Part shown: one piece after another, positions 39,384 to 48,884 of the stretch | How the letters are laid out: every line of letters begins with the position of its first letter | How positions within the stretch are numbered: position 1 is the stretch's first letter | Origin: an uncultured Lachnospiraceae bacterium | Lineage (GTDB): Bacteria > Bacillota > Clostridia > Lachnospirales > Lachnospiraceae | Length of the DNA: 64,000 bases | Assembly: GCA_951800685.1 (NCBI GenBank) | Contig: CATOJY010000001.1 | Location: forward strand, 1 to 64,000 | Reading direction: 5' to 3' | Notes under the pieces: generated by a model | Seen by the model: the letters and a program-made list of their open reading frames with translations, nothing else | What the model was told of the DNA's origin: nothing | Databases searched by the model: none | Position numbers and translations under genes: made by a program

Positions 39384-40193
39384 ATGGTAATTCAGCATAA
39401 TATTGGAGCGCTTAACTCTTACAGGAATTTAGGTATCAATCAGAGTGGTCTGAACAGTAATCTTGAAAAACTGTCTTCCGGTTACAGAATCAACCGTGCA
39501 GGTGATGATGCAGCAGGTCTGGCAATTTCCGAGCAGATGAGGTCTCAGATCAGAGGTCTGAATCAGGCTTCTAAGAATGCAGAGGATGCTATCGGTTTAA
39601 TCAAGACAGCAGAGGGTGCATTGACAGAGGTTCACGCTATGCTTCAGCGTATGTCAACTCTGGCAACACAGGGAGCTAATGGTACTTATAATTGTACTGC
39701 TCAGAAGAATATTCAGGCAGAGGTTAAGGAATTATTGTCAGAAATTGACCGTATTGCAAAGAACACAAACTTTAATGGCGTTTATTCATTAAATGGTACT
39801 AAATCGGCTCAGTTCCAGATTGGACCAAGCGCAGGCGAGACAATGAGCTTGACTGGTAAAGATATGACATCTACCGGTATTAGTCTTACCAGTCTTAACG
39901 TAACAGGTGTGAAGGCTGCTAATGAGGCTATTACTAAGGTTAAGGCTGCTATTGATAAAGTGTCTACATTCCGAGCTGATTTGGGTGCTAAGCAGAACAG
40001 GCTTGAGCATACGATTGCAAACCTGGATATCACTGCTGAGAACCTGACAGATGCTGAGTCCCGTATCCGTGATACAGATATGCCGGATGAAATTACTGCA
40101 TTTACAAAGAATAATATTCTTATGCAGGCTTCTCAGTCTATGCTGGCTCAGGCAAATGCAGTACCGCAGAACGTATTAAGCCTTCTGCAGTAA
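39384..40193 (+). CDS. Flagellin 2 (protein identical to flagellin 1)
   Basis: translation identical to 38265-39074; start at 39384 within the 39300 ORF. Confidence 0.97.
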   Translation: MVIQHNIGALNSYRNLGINQSGLNSNLEKLSSGYRINRAGDDAAGLAISEQMRSQIRGLNQASKNAEDAIGLIKTAEGALTEVHAMLQRMSTLATQGANGTYNCTAQKNIQAEVKELLSEIDRIAKNTNFNGVYSLNGTKSAQFQIGPSAGETMSLTGKDMTSTGISLTSLNVTGVKAANEAITKVKAAIDKVSTFRADLGAKQNRLEHTIANLDITAENLTDAESRIRDTDMPDEITAFTKNNILMQASQSMLAQANAVPQNVLSLLQ

Positions 40194-40253
40194 TTTCCCA
40201 GACTGATAGGGAATAGCTGCATAGCTGATATTCCGTAAATTAAGGAAAATAAG

Positions 40254-40297
40254 AAAGAGCTATTTCAAAGTGTAACAGCAGAGAAATAGCTTTTTTC
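40254..40297 (+). terminator. Intrinsic terminator after flagellin 2
   Basis: GAGCTATTTC...GAAATAGCTTTTTT. Confidence 0.85.
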
Positions 40298-40344
40298 TCT
40301 TATATGCAAGATGCGTTACAGAAGAAAAAGTTTTTGAAAAATGC

Positions 40345-40371
40345 TTATTTTTTCTGGAAATGCGGCGATAA
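40345..40371 (+). promoter_or_regulatory. Candidate sigma-28 promoter, flagellin 3
   Basis: TTAT-N15-GGCGATAA. Confidence 0.6.
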
Positions 40372-40465
40372 ATGTAATGTAAGATAGGTATATGGGGAAT
40401 CCGCATAATAGATCTAAAAAATTTATTTGCCAAGTGTATAAGGGCTTATATAAACGGTGGCAGAG

Positions 40466-40500
40466 ACAGGGAAGTTTCTGTAGATATTTTCAGACAAGGA
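40466..40500 (+). promoter_or_regulatory. Two CsrA-like sites in flagellin 3 leader
   Basis: ACAGGGA (40466-40472) and ACAAGGA (40494-40500). Confidence 0.6.
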
Positions 40501-40510
40501 GGTATACTTT

Positions 40511-41317
40511 ATGGTAGTTCAGCATAATATTGGCGCGCTTACTGCATACCGGAACCTGGGAATTAATCAGGGTGGTTTGAATGGAAATCTGGAAAAATTA
40601 TCTTCCGGTTATAGAATTAACCGTGCTGGTGATGATGCGGCAGGTCTGGCGATTTCCGAGAATATGAGGGCGCAGATTAGGGGCTTGAATCAGGCTGCAA
40701 GGAATGCACAGGAAGCAGTGGGATTGATTAAAACTGCTGAAGGTGGTTTGACAGAGATTCATGCTATGCTTCAGCGTATGACTACGCTGGCAACCCAGGG
40801 TGCAAACGGCACATATAATAGTGTGGCACAGAAAAATATTCAGGCAGAGGTTGACGAGCTGCTGGAGGAGATAGACCGTATTTCGGCAAATACAAATTTT
40901 AATGGTGTGTATACATTGAAAGGGGTGGCTAGTACGCAGCTTCAGATTGGTACAACTGCACCGGAAATCATGACAATAGAGGCGCGTGATATGTCATCTG
41001 CCATACTGGGAGGCTCTCTGAATGTGACAGGTGTATCGGCTGCAAATGCGGCGATGTCTACCATTCGGACGGCGATTAATACAGTATCTGAGTTTCGTGC
41101 GGAGCTTGGTGCAAAACAAGACAGACTGGAGTTTACGTATAACAACTTATATGTTACGGCTGAGAATCTTACAGATGCAGAGTCGCGTATTCGTGATACA
41201 GATATGCCGGAAGAGATTACAGCGTTTACAAAGAATAATATTCTTGTACAGGCATCACAGTCTATGCTGGCACAGGCAAATGCAGTGCCGCAGAGTGTAT
41301 TGAGCCTTTTACAGTAA
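40511..41317 (+). CDS. Flagellin 3 (diverged paralog)
   Basis: 268 aa; same D0/D1 signatures as flagellins 1 and 2. Confidence 0.97.
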   Translation: MVVQHNIGALTAYRNLGINQGGLNGNLEKLSSGYRINRAGDDAAGLAISENMRAQIRGLNQAARNAQEAVGLIKTAEGGLTEIHAMLQRMTTLATQGANGTYNSVAQKNIQAEVDELLEEIDRISANTNFNGVYTLKGVASTQLQIGTTAPEIMTIEARDMSSAILGGSLNVTGVSAANAAMSTIRTAINTVSEFRAELGAKQDRLEFTYNNLYVTAENLTDAESRIRDTDMPEEITAFTKNNILVQASQSMLAQANAVPQSVLSLLQ

Positions 41318-41365
41318 ATACAGTTTTGTTGTATAAGTAGAGAGGTTGGAAAGAATGAAAATAGG

Positions 41366-41409
41366 AAAGGGTTATTTCAAAGTGTAAAGCGGAGAAATAG
41401 CCCTTTTTA
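41366..41409 (+). terminator. Intrinsic terminator after flagellin 3
   Basis: GGGTTATTTC...GAAATAGCCCTTTTT. Confidence 0.88.
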
Positions 41410-41448
41410 ATATAGAAGGATGAAAGATTAGCAGGGAGGAAATGGCAT

Positions 41449-42813
41449 ATGAGACGGGGAGTCAGGCTTTCCCAGTGTATGATTGTAAAAAATGAAGAGA
41501 AAAATATTGAGCGGGCGCTTTCCTGGGGGAAAGACATTATGTACGAGCAGATTGTGGTAGACACAGGCAGCACAGACCGTACGGTGGACATTGCAAAACA
41601 GATGGGGGCAAAAGTTTACCATTTCGAGTGGATAGATGATTTTGCAGCAGCCAAAAATTACGCGATTGATTTGGCGAAAGGGGATTGGATTGCATTTTTG
41701 GATGCGGACGAGTATTTTTTGCCACAAGATGCAGAAAAGATGATGGCGCTTTTGTGGGATTTGCAGAATAGCAAATATGAAGTCCTAATGACGAATGCTT
41801 TACATTTGGATAGAGAAGGGGAAATAGCTGAGAGCAATACTTGCCTGCGAATCTTTCGAAACCGTCCAGGTTTGCGTTACCTGGGGCGGATTCATGAAGC
41901 GTTGGCTTCGTATAGAGAGGAAATAGAGTATATTGATGCTACAGAAGAGTTGTCCATATATCATACAGGATACCTTCAGTCAGACGAGTCTGATGTAAGA
42001 AAAAGCAAAAGGAATGCATTGCTGATAGAAAAAGTATTAGAGGAAGAGCCGGATAACTATGTTATGATGGGGTATTTGGGAGACTGTTATGTAAATCTGA
42101 AGAGATATGATGAAGCTGTCTGCTTGTATGAAAAAGTAATTGCATATTTTTCTGACGAGGAGTTAGGGGAGTATGATGCTAGGAGTGCAGCTACATTTAA
42201 GAATCTTATGCGTGTTTTATTAAGAATGCAAAAGGGAGTGGATGCGCTGGAAAAAGTATATCATCAGGCTGTTAGGAACCTTCCGAAGAATGGGGATTTT
42301 GACTATGTAATAGGAGAAGAATATATGAGGTTGGGACGGTTTAAAGATGCAGTGTATCATTTAAAGAGAGGAATTGATCTTTTAGAAGAGTTTGGGAATG
42401 CACAGAAAACAGATTTACTTTTTGCAAATCTTCAGAAAGCCTGGGAGGATTTGGCGCTGTGCTATTACGGAATCGGAGATTTGAGTCAGTGTGTGAACTG
42501 TACAACTGCACTATTACGGGCAAATCCCTGGAATATGCGTATGCTCCAAGTACTCCTTTTGGCATTCTTAAGGGATGAACAGAATGCACAGGCGGGTGGG
42601 AACGGAGTATATCAGGCGGCATCCCCGGCGCAAGTAAGAGAGTTTCTCGGAAATTTTTATAACTTTCAGATACTGAAAGACAGGCTTTTTGTTCTGAAAA
42701 CGGCGATGGCAGCCGGATATGAAGGTCTGGTACAGGAGTTTCGTCAGCTTATGGCTCCGCAGGAGCTGGAGAGCTTTGACAGGGCGATGGGACAGGAGGT
42801 ACAGGAAAATTGA
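41449..42813 (+). CDS. GT2 glycosyltransferase with TPR-like C-terminus
   Basis: RLSQCMIVKNEEKNIERALSWGKDIMYEQIVVDTGSTDRTVDIA; FLDADEYF. Confidence 0.9.
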   Translation: MRRGVRLSQCMIVKNEEKNIERALSWGKDIMYEQIVVDTGSTDRTVDIAKQMGAKVYHFEWIDDFAAAKNYAIDLAKGDWIAFLDADEYFLPQDAEKMMALLWDLQNSKYEVLMTNALHLDREGEIAESNTCLRIFRNRPGLRYLGRIHEALASYREEIEYIDATEELSIYHTGYLQSDESDVRKSKRNALLIEKVLEEEPDNYVMMGYLGDCYVNLKRYDEAVCLYEKVIAYFSDEELGEYDARSAATFKNLMRVLLRMQKGVDALEKVYHQAVRNLPKNGDFDYVIGEEYMRLGRFKDAVYHLKRGIDLLEEFGNAQKTDLLFANLQKAWEDLALCYYGIGDLSQCVNCTTALLRANPWNMRMLQVLLLAFLRDEQNAQAGGNGVYQAASPAQVREFLGNFYNFQILKDRLFVLKTAMAAGYEGLVQEFRQLMAPQELESFDRAMGQEVQEN

Positions 42814-44165
42814 AAAAGGAAATCAGGCTTTCCCAGTGTATGATTGTGAAAAATGAAGAGAAAAATATTGAGCGTGCGCTTTCCTGGGGAAAGAGCTTTA
42901 TGTGGGAGCAGATTGTGGTGGATACAGGGAGCACAGACCGCACAGTGGAAATCGCCAGGCGTCTGGGTGCGAAGGTGTATCATTTTGAATGGATAGATGA
43001 TTTTGCGGCAGCCAAAAATTATGCAGTCAGCCAGGCGCAGGGGGACTGGATTGTGTTTTTGGATGCTGATGAATACTTTTTGGAGGAGGATGCGAAACGT
43101 CTTGTCCCGCTGCTGGAGAAGCTTGAGGGGACAAAGTACAATGCGCTTGTCACCCGATGGGTGCAGGTGGAGGGCAGTGAGGAGCTTTCAAGCGGCGGGC
43201 CGCAGGGGAACACCCAGTGGGTTTCAGCGGTTCGGGCAGACGGGAGTACAGGCACACTGTTTTCAGGTACACAGACAAGGATATTCAGGAACCAGCCGGG
43301 GCTGCGGTATCGTGGAAGGGTTCATGAGAAGCTCTATGTGGAACATGGGAAATTGTGGGAATCGGATGCGGGCGGCGAGCTGTCCATCCTGCATACAGGC
43401 TACAGTGAAGCGGAGATGAAGGAGAAGGATAAAGCCGGAAGAAATATTGCCTTGATTAAGAAAGAGCTGGAAGCCAATCCGAAAGACCATGTGATGCTGT
43501 CCTGCCTGGGAGATTCCTATAGCCAGCAGGGAAATAAGGAAGAAGCAGCCCGGTGGTATGAGCAGGCGGTTTCCTGTATGCCAAAACGTCCGGATGAAAA
43601 CGATGCGCTGTGCTCTGGAATATTTAGGAATCTGATGGCGATTTATGTTATGCGTCAGGATGTCTCTGCGGTACAGAAAGTATATGAAACCGCGGTAAAG
43701 CGTTTTCCCAAAGAGCCGGACTATGACTATATCCTGGGAGGGAAGTGTATAAGTCTTGGACTCTATAAGGAAGGGGCGGAGCATCTGCAGAGAGCGTTGA
43801 CGCTGCTGGATTTGTATGGTAGTGAGAATAAGGCAATCATGCTTACCCACAATCTGATGCGGGTATGGGAGCTGCTGGCAGTATGCCATTTTGAAAGTGG
43901 AGATTTAGAGCAATGCGTAAACTGTGCGGTGGCAGTCTTGAGAGTTGATCCCTGGCGGATGGGAACGCTGCAGGAGCTGCTGCTGGCATTCAAGACAGAT
44001 GAAGAGCGCGCAAGAGCAGCAGGAACGCCAGGGAAAGCGGCGTCTCCGGCGCAGGTGCAGGCATTTCTTGGCAGTCTCTATGATCTGCGCCAGCCAGAGG
44101 CGGCGGAGTTTGTGAAGAAGGCGGCAGAAGGCGCTTCGTATGCCGGTCTTGTCCGGCTGCTGTAG
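42810..44165 (+). CDS. GT2 glycosyltransferase with TPR-like C-terminus, tandem paralog (TTG start)
   Basis: RLSQCMIVKNEEKNIERALSWGKSFMWEQIVVDTGSTDRTVEIA; overlaps the upstream stop by 4 nt. Confidence 0.9.
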   Translation: MKKEIRLSQCMIVKNEEKNIERALSWGKSFMWEQIVVDTGSTDRTVEIARRLGAKVYHFEWIDDFAAAKNYAVSQAQGDWIVFLDADEYFLEEDAKRLVPLLEKLEGTKYNALVTRWVQVEGSEELSSGGPQGNTQWVSAVRADGSTGTLFSGTQTRIFRNQPGLRYRGRVHEKLYVEHGKLWESDAGGELSILHTGYSEAEMKEKDKAGRNIALIKKELEANPKDHVMLSCLGDSYSQQGNKEEAARWYEQAVSCMPKRPDENDALCSGIFRNLMAIYVMRQDVSAVQKVYETAVKRFPKEPDYDYILGGKCISLGLYKEGAEHLQRALTLLDLYGSENKAIMLTHNLMRVWELLAVCHFESGDLEQCVNCAVAVLRVDPWRMGTLQELLLAFKTDEERARAAGTPGKAASPAQVQAFLGSLYDLRQPEAAEFVKKAAEGASYAGLVRLL

Positions 44166-44338
44166 TATTGTTCAGTGAAAGTATTTGAATGGCTGCATCA
44201 TTCTGCCATATTGGTAAAAGGGGTGGAAAGCGTTAAGTTTTATATCGTTACGGTCGATAATATAAGAAAAGGGTTTAGGGGCAGACTGGAGAAAATGCTC
44301 CGGATTTCAGGCTGTATGGCAGCGGAACGGAGGATATC

Positions 44339-45115
44339 ATGGGAAATATTCCTGAAACAAGGATTTATGGAAAAAATGTAGATATTGACAGCAATGCGGT
44401 GAAGAATCTGTACAGCGCCCGTTCGGAGAAGAATGGGGACAGGCCGGTTGACGCGCCTACGGTGCTGAGCAGCGATACGAATATCGAAAATATAGAGCTT
44501 TGGACAAAGGAAGAATTGGAAAGATGGTTTCCGCAGTTTCCGCTTGACAATGAAAGCATTGTGCTGGAAATTGGATTTGGCACAGGGAGAATGACCAGGC
44601 ACATTACCTCAAAAGCAGGGGAATATGTAGGCATTGATTATGTAAAAGAATTTGTGGATACGGTGAAAAAGCGTGAGGATATTGTCAAGAAAGAGAATAC
44701 GGTTTTCCTTCATATGCCATTGGAGCAGTTTGCCGCAGAAAACCACAGCCGCTACAGCAAACGGTTTAACAGGCTCTTTTTGTCGGGCGGAGTATTTATG
44801 TATATGAATGACTGCACGCTGAAAGAATGTATGGCTCATCTGGCAGATATGCTGCAGGAGTCGTGCGTGATGTACATATCAGAGCCGGTTGCGGTAGAGG
44901 AGAGGCTTACTCTGAATGCGTTTTATTCAGAGACGATACAGGATAATTACAGTGCGATTTACCGGACGGTTGATGAGTACAGAGAGCTGTTTTCCCCATT
45001 TTTAAACCAGGGCTTTGCATTAGAAGTATGTCAGGAATTTTTTGAGAACGATATTAAGAAGATGAAAGAGACAAAACAGTGGATATTCATACTGAAAAGA
45101 ACAAAAAGAGGGTGA
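44339..45115 (+). CDS. SAM-dependent class I methyltransferase
   Basis: IVLEIGFGTGRMTRHITSKAGEYVGIDY. Confidence 0.85.
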   Translation: MGNIPETRIYGKNVDIDSNAVKNLYSARSEKNGDRPVDAPTVLSSDTNIENIELWTKEELERWFPQFPLDNESIVLEIGFGTGRMTRHITSKAGEYVGIDYVKEFVDTVKKREDIVKKENTVFLHMPLEQFAAENHSRYSKRFNRLFLSGGVFMYMNDCTLKECMAHLADMLQESCVMYISEPVAVEERLTLNAFYSETIQDNYSAIYRTVDEYRELFSPFLNQGFALEVCQEFFENDIKKMKETKQWIFILKRTKRG

Positions 45116-45119
45116 GAAC

Positions 45120-45842
45120 GTGAAAGCATTTTTATTAGCGGCAGGTGTGGGCAACAGAATTTCAAGAATGATTAAGAATGTTCCCAAGTCAACGCTTCCA
45201 ATCAACGACAAACCATTGATAAGAATTACCGCAGAAATGCTGCTTGGGATGGGGATGGAAATTGTAGTAGTAGTAGGATATCAGAAGGAAAAGATTTTTG
45301 AGGCGCTGGACGGCCTGGACGTCACGTATTATACAAATCCTTTTTATAAGCTTACGAACAGCATTGCGAGCCTGTGGTTTGCAAAAGATGAGCTGGAGGG
45401 CGACGTACTGATTATGAATGCGGATGTGTTTGTATCAGAAAAAATTCTCAGGGGAATCCTGGCGGATACACGTGACAATGTAATGGCAATTGATGTGACA
45501 AGAACCAAGACGGGAGACTACTTTTTTTCGACAACGGAGAGTGGGATTATCCGTAAATATGGCAAGGACATCCCGCTGCAGGAGCGCGATTGTGAGTATG
45601 TGGGAATGGCGAAGGTAGCATCCGTTTTTACACCGCGGTTTAAAGAACGGCTGGAAGCCCTGATTGATGGACAGCAGTATAATCTCTGGTGGGAGAATGT
45701 CTTGTATTCGTTTGCAGATGAAAAGGAACATCCGATTTATACGATGGATGTGGGGAAGGAATTTTGGTCAGAGATAGATTTCTTTGATGATTATGAGCGG
45801 ATTTTGAATTATATCAATGGGCAGTCTAAGAATGAAAAGTGA
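45120..45842 (+). CDS. NTP-transferase (LicC/phosphocholine- or phosphonate-cytidylyltransferase-like)
   Basis: MKAFLLAAGVGNRISRMIKNVPKSTLPINDKPLI; LIMNADVFVSEKI; EFWSEIDFFDDYERI. Confidence 0.8.
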   Translation: MKAFLLAAGVGNRISRMIKNVPKSTLPINDKPLIRITAEMLLGMGMEIVVVVGYQKEKIFEALDGLDVTYYTNPFYKLTNSIASLWFAKDELEGDVLIMNADVFVSEKILRGILADTRDNVMAIDVTRTKTGDYFFSTTESGIIRKYGKDIPLQERDCEYVGMAKVASVFTPRFKERLEALIDGQQYNLWWENVLYSFADEKEHPIYTMDVGKEFWSEIDFFDDYERILNYINGQSKNEK

Positions 45843-45852
45843 AGGTGCAGAG

Positions 45853-46911
45853 ATGTATAGAGATAAATATATAGCCAGTACATATCGTATCAAAGACCAT
45901 ACGGACAGAAGAGGATATTTGCGTTTGGATATGAATGAGAATCCCGAAGGGCTGCCGGAAGATTTTGTGCGCGAGACAGTGAAGAAAATTACGCCGGAGT
46001 TTCTGGCGTCTTATCCGCAGAAGGATAATCTGCTTGGGCTTATTGCCGGGCGGGAAGGGGTAGACGTACAGAATGTGACGCTGACGAATGGTTCCGATGA
46101 GGGCATGCGCCTGGTCTTTGAAACATTTACCCATGCAGGGGGGCGGGTTTTAACAGTTACACCTACGTTTGAGATGTATCAGGTATATGCAAGTATGTTT
46201 GGCGTTGAGTTGGATACGGTTCTTTTTAAAGAAGATTTTACGATAGAGACAGAGGAGCTGCTTGGGGCAATTAAGGAAGATACGAATCTGGTGGTTCTTC
46301 TGAATCCAAACAGCCCGATTGGGACAGAGTTTACGGAAGAGGAATTTGAACGGATTGTGGCGAAGGCGGAAGCTGTAGGGGCTGTGGTTCTGGTGGATGA
46401 GGCATATTATCCTTTTGGAGTGGAATCGAAGGTGGAGCATTGCAGGAAATATCCCCATGTGATGGTGATGCGGACCTTTTCGAAATGGTGTTCCCTGGCA
46501 GCTTTACGGGTGGGATATCTGATTGGAAGTGAAGAATGTATTCATCTGATAGAAAATGCACAGTCTACTTACAATGTGAATTCGGTGGGGATTTTGTTTG
46601 CCGAAGAACTGCTGAAACGGGAGGACATTCTGGACAGTTTGAGGCAGTCGATGGAAGCGGGAAGGGACTATCTGGTTTCTCAATTGGAAAGCGCCGGGTA
46701 TCGCTACTATGCATCAAGAGGAAACTATATTCTGATTAAGCCTAAGAGAGAACCGCAGGTTATAGCAGAAGCGTTGAAAAAGGAATACATTTTGATAAAG
46801 ACATACCGCAAAGGGATGCTGGGCGGCTGGGTCAGGATTACTCTGGGCAGCAGGAAGGTTATGGAGAAGTTCTGGAAAAGCTTTTGCAGGATGGAGGAAT
46901 GTGACTCGTGA
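45853..46911 (+). CDS. PLP-dependent HisC/CobD-like aminotransferase or decarboxylase
   Basis: LRLDMNENPEGLP; VVLLNPNSPIGTEF; RTFSKWCSLAALRVGYLIG. Confidence 0.85.
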   Translation: MYRDKYIASTYRIKDHTDRRGYLRLDMNENPEGLPEDFVRETVKKITPEFLASYPQKDNLLGLIAGREGVDVQNVTLTNGSDEGMRLVFETFTHAGGRVLTVTPTFEMYQVYASMFGVELDTVLFKEDFTIETEELLGAIKEDTNLVVLLNPNSPIGTEFTEEEFERIVAKAEAVGAVVLVDEAYYPFGVESKVEHCRKYPHVMVMRTFSKWCSLAALRVGYLIGSEECIHLIENAQSTYNVNSVGILFAEELLKREDILDSLRQSMEAGRDYLVSQLESAGYRYYASRGNYILIKPKREPQVIAEALKKEYILIKTYRKGMLGGWVRITLGSRKVMEKFWKSFCRMEECDS

Positions 46912-48152
46912 CAGGGCAAAAACCGCTTGTATCCATTGTGATACCTGTTTATAATGGAGCGAATTATTTAAAAGAAGCGATTGAAAGCGCTTTAGGGCAG
47001 ACTTATGAGAACTGTGAAGTTCTTGTTATCAATGACGGTTCCAGTGATCAGGGGGAAACGGAACGGGAAGCGCTGAAGTTCGGAGACAGAATCCGGTATT
47101 TCAAAAAGGAAAACGGCGGAGTTGCATCCGCTTTAAATTTCGGCATCCGCAAAATGCAGGGAGAGTATTTTTCATGGCTTTCCCACGACGATGTATACAG
47201 TCCTCAGAAAATAGAAAAGCAGTTGGAGGCGGTTTTACAGTCGGGAAATCCGGCGGCTCTGGTGCAGGCTGAATATGAGTTTTACAATGAGGATACGGGT
47301 TCAAGGACGCCGACGCGTTTTTTGAAGCATTATAGACCGGAACAGATTACAAATTCCTGCTTTTCCGTGCTGCAGCTCCAGAGCCATGCGTGCAGTGCGC
47401 TGATACATAAGAGCCATTTTGAGAGGGCGGGGCTGTTTGATGAAAGCCTGAAAACGATACAGGATATTGATATGTGGTTCCGGATTTTTAGGGGACAGAA
47501 ATCTTTGTTCCTGGCGGATATCCTTCATATGGTAAGGGAACACCGGGAGGCAGGCTCCAACACGATTTCCTGTTATCATGAAGAAACGCGGAAGGAATAC
47601 GCAAAGCTTGTCCGGCAGATGCCGAATGAGGAAATCCGGCAGGTGTTTGGAAATGCGGGAGCGTTTTTATGCCGTATGGCCGGGTTTGTGAAGAGTTACG
47701 GCGGCGGAGACGAACTGAGAGAAATAGAGAACAGGCTATGGAATATGGAGAAAGATTCTGAGGAAGGCCAGGGCTTGAAGGAATTTTATGATAAGCTGTC
47801 TGATTTTTCCCAGAACAAGGCGAAAAGGATTGTGATATTCGGCTCCGGGCAGTATGGAATCCGGGTGAAATATGATTTGGAGAGCCGTTTGGTGGCGCCG
47901 GAATATTTTATGGATAATAACCCAAAGAAACAGGGAACGGTCATTGATGGGATTCCCTGTAAATCGAAAGAGGAATTGTTGGCGCAGAAGGGAGATACGC
48001 TGGTGGTAATCGCGATGAGGAATTGTGAGGAAGCGGTGAAGGAACTGGAAGCAGAAGGGATACCTTATTATGTGACAAGACAGGAGCTTGATCCCATCCT
48101 GCTGAATACGCCGCCGGCAGTCTCCAGAAAGGAAGAGTGGCTGGGAAAATGA
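46908..48152 (+). CDS. GT2 glycosyltransferase with C-terminal Rossmann-like domain
   Basis: VSIVIPVYNGANYLKEAIESALGQTYENCEVLVINDGSSD; C-terminal IVIFGSGQYGIRVKYDLESRLVAPEYFMDNNPKKQG. Confidence 0.88.
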   Translation: MTGQKPLVSIVIPVYNGANYLKEAIESALGQTYENCEVLVINDGSSDQGETEREALKFGDRIRYFKKENGGVASALNFGIRKMQGEYFSWLSHDDVYSPQKIEKQLEAVLQSGNPAALVQAEYEFYNEDTGSRTPTRFLKHYRPEQITNSCFSVLQLQSHACSALIHKSHFERAGLFDESLKTIQDIDMWFRIFRGQKSLFLADILHMVREHREAGSNTISCYHEETRKEYAKLVRQMPNEEIRQVFGNAGAFLCRMAGFVKSYGGGDELREIENRLWNMEKDSEEGQGLKEFYDKLSDFSQNKAKRIVIFGSGQYGIRVKYDLESRLVAPEYFMDNNPKKQGTVIDGIPCKSKEELLAQKGDTLVVIAMRNCEEAVKELEAEGIPYYVTRQELDPILLNTPPAVSRKEEWLGK

Positions 48153-48865
48153 ATGTAGCGATTATTATTGCAGCGGGACAGGGGCACAGGATGCGGCAGG
48201 AAATTCCGAAACAGTTTATCAATGTGTATGATAAGCCTGTAGTGATTTATACACTGGAGAGCTTTCAGCGGCATCCGGATATAGACGCTATCGAAGTGGT
48301 GTGCCTGGACGGCTGGCAGGATTTGCTGAGGGCTTATGCGAAGCAGTTTGGCATTACGAAATTAAAATGGATTGTCAGCGGAGGGAGCACGGCGCAGGAA
48401 TCCATCCGGAACGGCGTGTTTGCATTGAAAGAAGAATGCGAGGATGATGATATTGTTATTATCCATGACGGAATCCGGCCTTTGGTGGATGAGAGCATTT
48501 TGTCTGATGTAATTCTGAAATGCCGGGAATATGGGAACGCGGTAACATCTCTCCCATATAATGAGCAGATTTTTGTGATAAAGGATGAAAAATGTACCAG
48601 CCAGTATATTCCTCGGGAAACGCTGCGGCGGGTATCGACTCCCCAGGCTTACATGTATGCAAAACTGGTATGGGCTTATACAAAAGCGTTTAAAGAAGAA
48701 ATCGGTATCTACGGTTCTTCTTATACGAATACCATGATGGTGGATTTGGGCGAGGTGCTGTATTTTGCTGCAGGTTCGGATAAAAATATTAAGCTGACGA
48801 CAAAGGATGATTTGGAGTTGTTTAAAGGATATCTGCGGACGGAAAAGGACGAGTGGTTAAAGTAG
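48149..48865 (+). CDS. IspD/TarI-family cytidylyltransferase
   Basis: MNVAIIIAAGQGHRMRQEIPKQFINVYDKPVVIYTLESFQ; VIIHDGIRPLV; STPQAY. Confidence 0.87.
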   Translation: MNVAIIIAAGQGHRMRQEIPKQFINVYDKPVVIYTLESFQRHPDIDAIEVVCLDGWQDLLRAYAKQFGITKLKWIVSGGSTAQESIRNGVFALKEECEDDDIVIIHDGIRPLVDESILSDVILKCREYGNAVTSLPYNEQIFVIKDEKCTSQYIPRETLRRVSTPQAYMYAKLVWAYTKAFKEEIGIYGSSYTNTMMVDLGEVLYFAAGSDKNIKLTTKDDLELFKGYLRTEKDEWLK

Positions 48866-48884
48866 AAGATTAGGAGACAGGCGT

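Noticed and set aside
38670-40033. Pairs of identical 73-74 aa minus-strand ORFs in the two flagellin genes
   Set aside because: Identity is explained by the flagellin duplication itself; antisense artefacts
44175-44381. 68-aa plus-strand ORF between GT2 and methyltransferase
   Set aside because: Overlaps the methyltransferase start in another frame; no domain signature, although a leader peptide or short gene cannot be fully excluded
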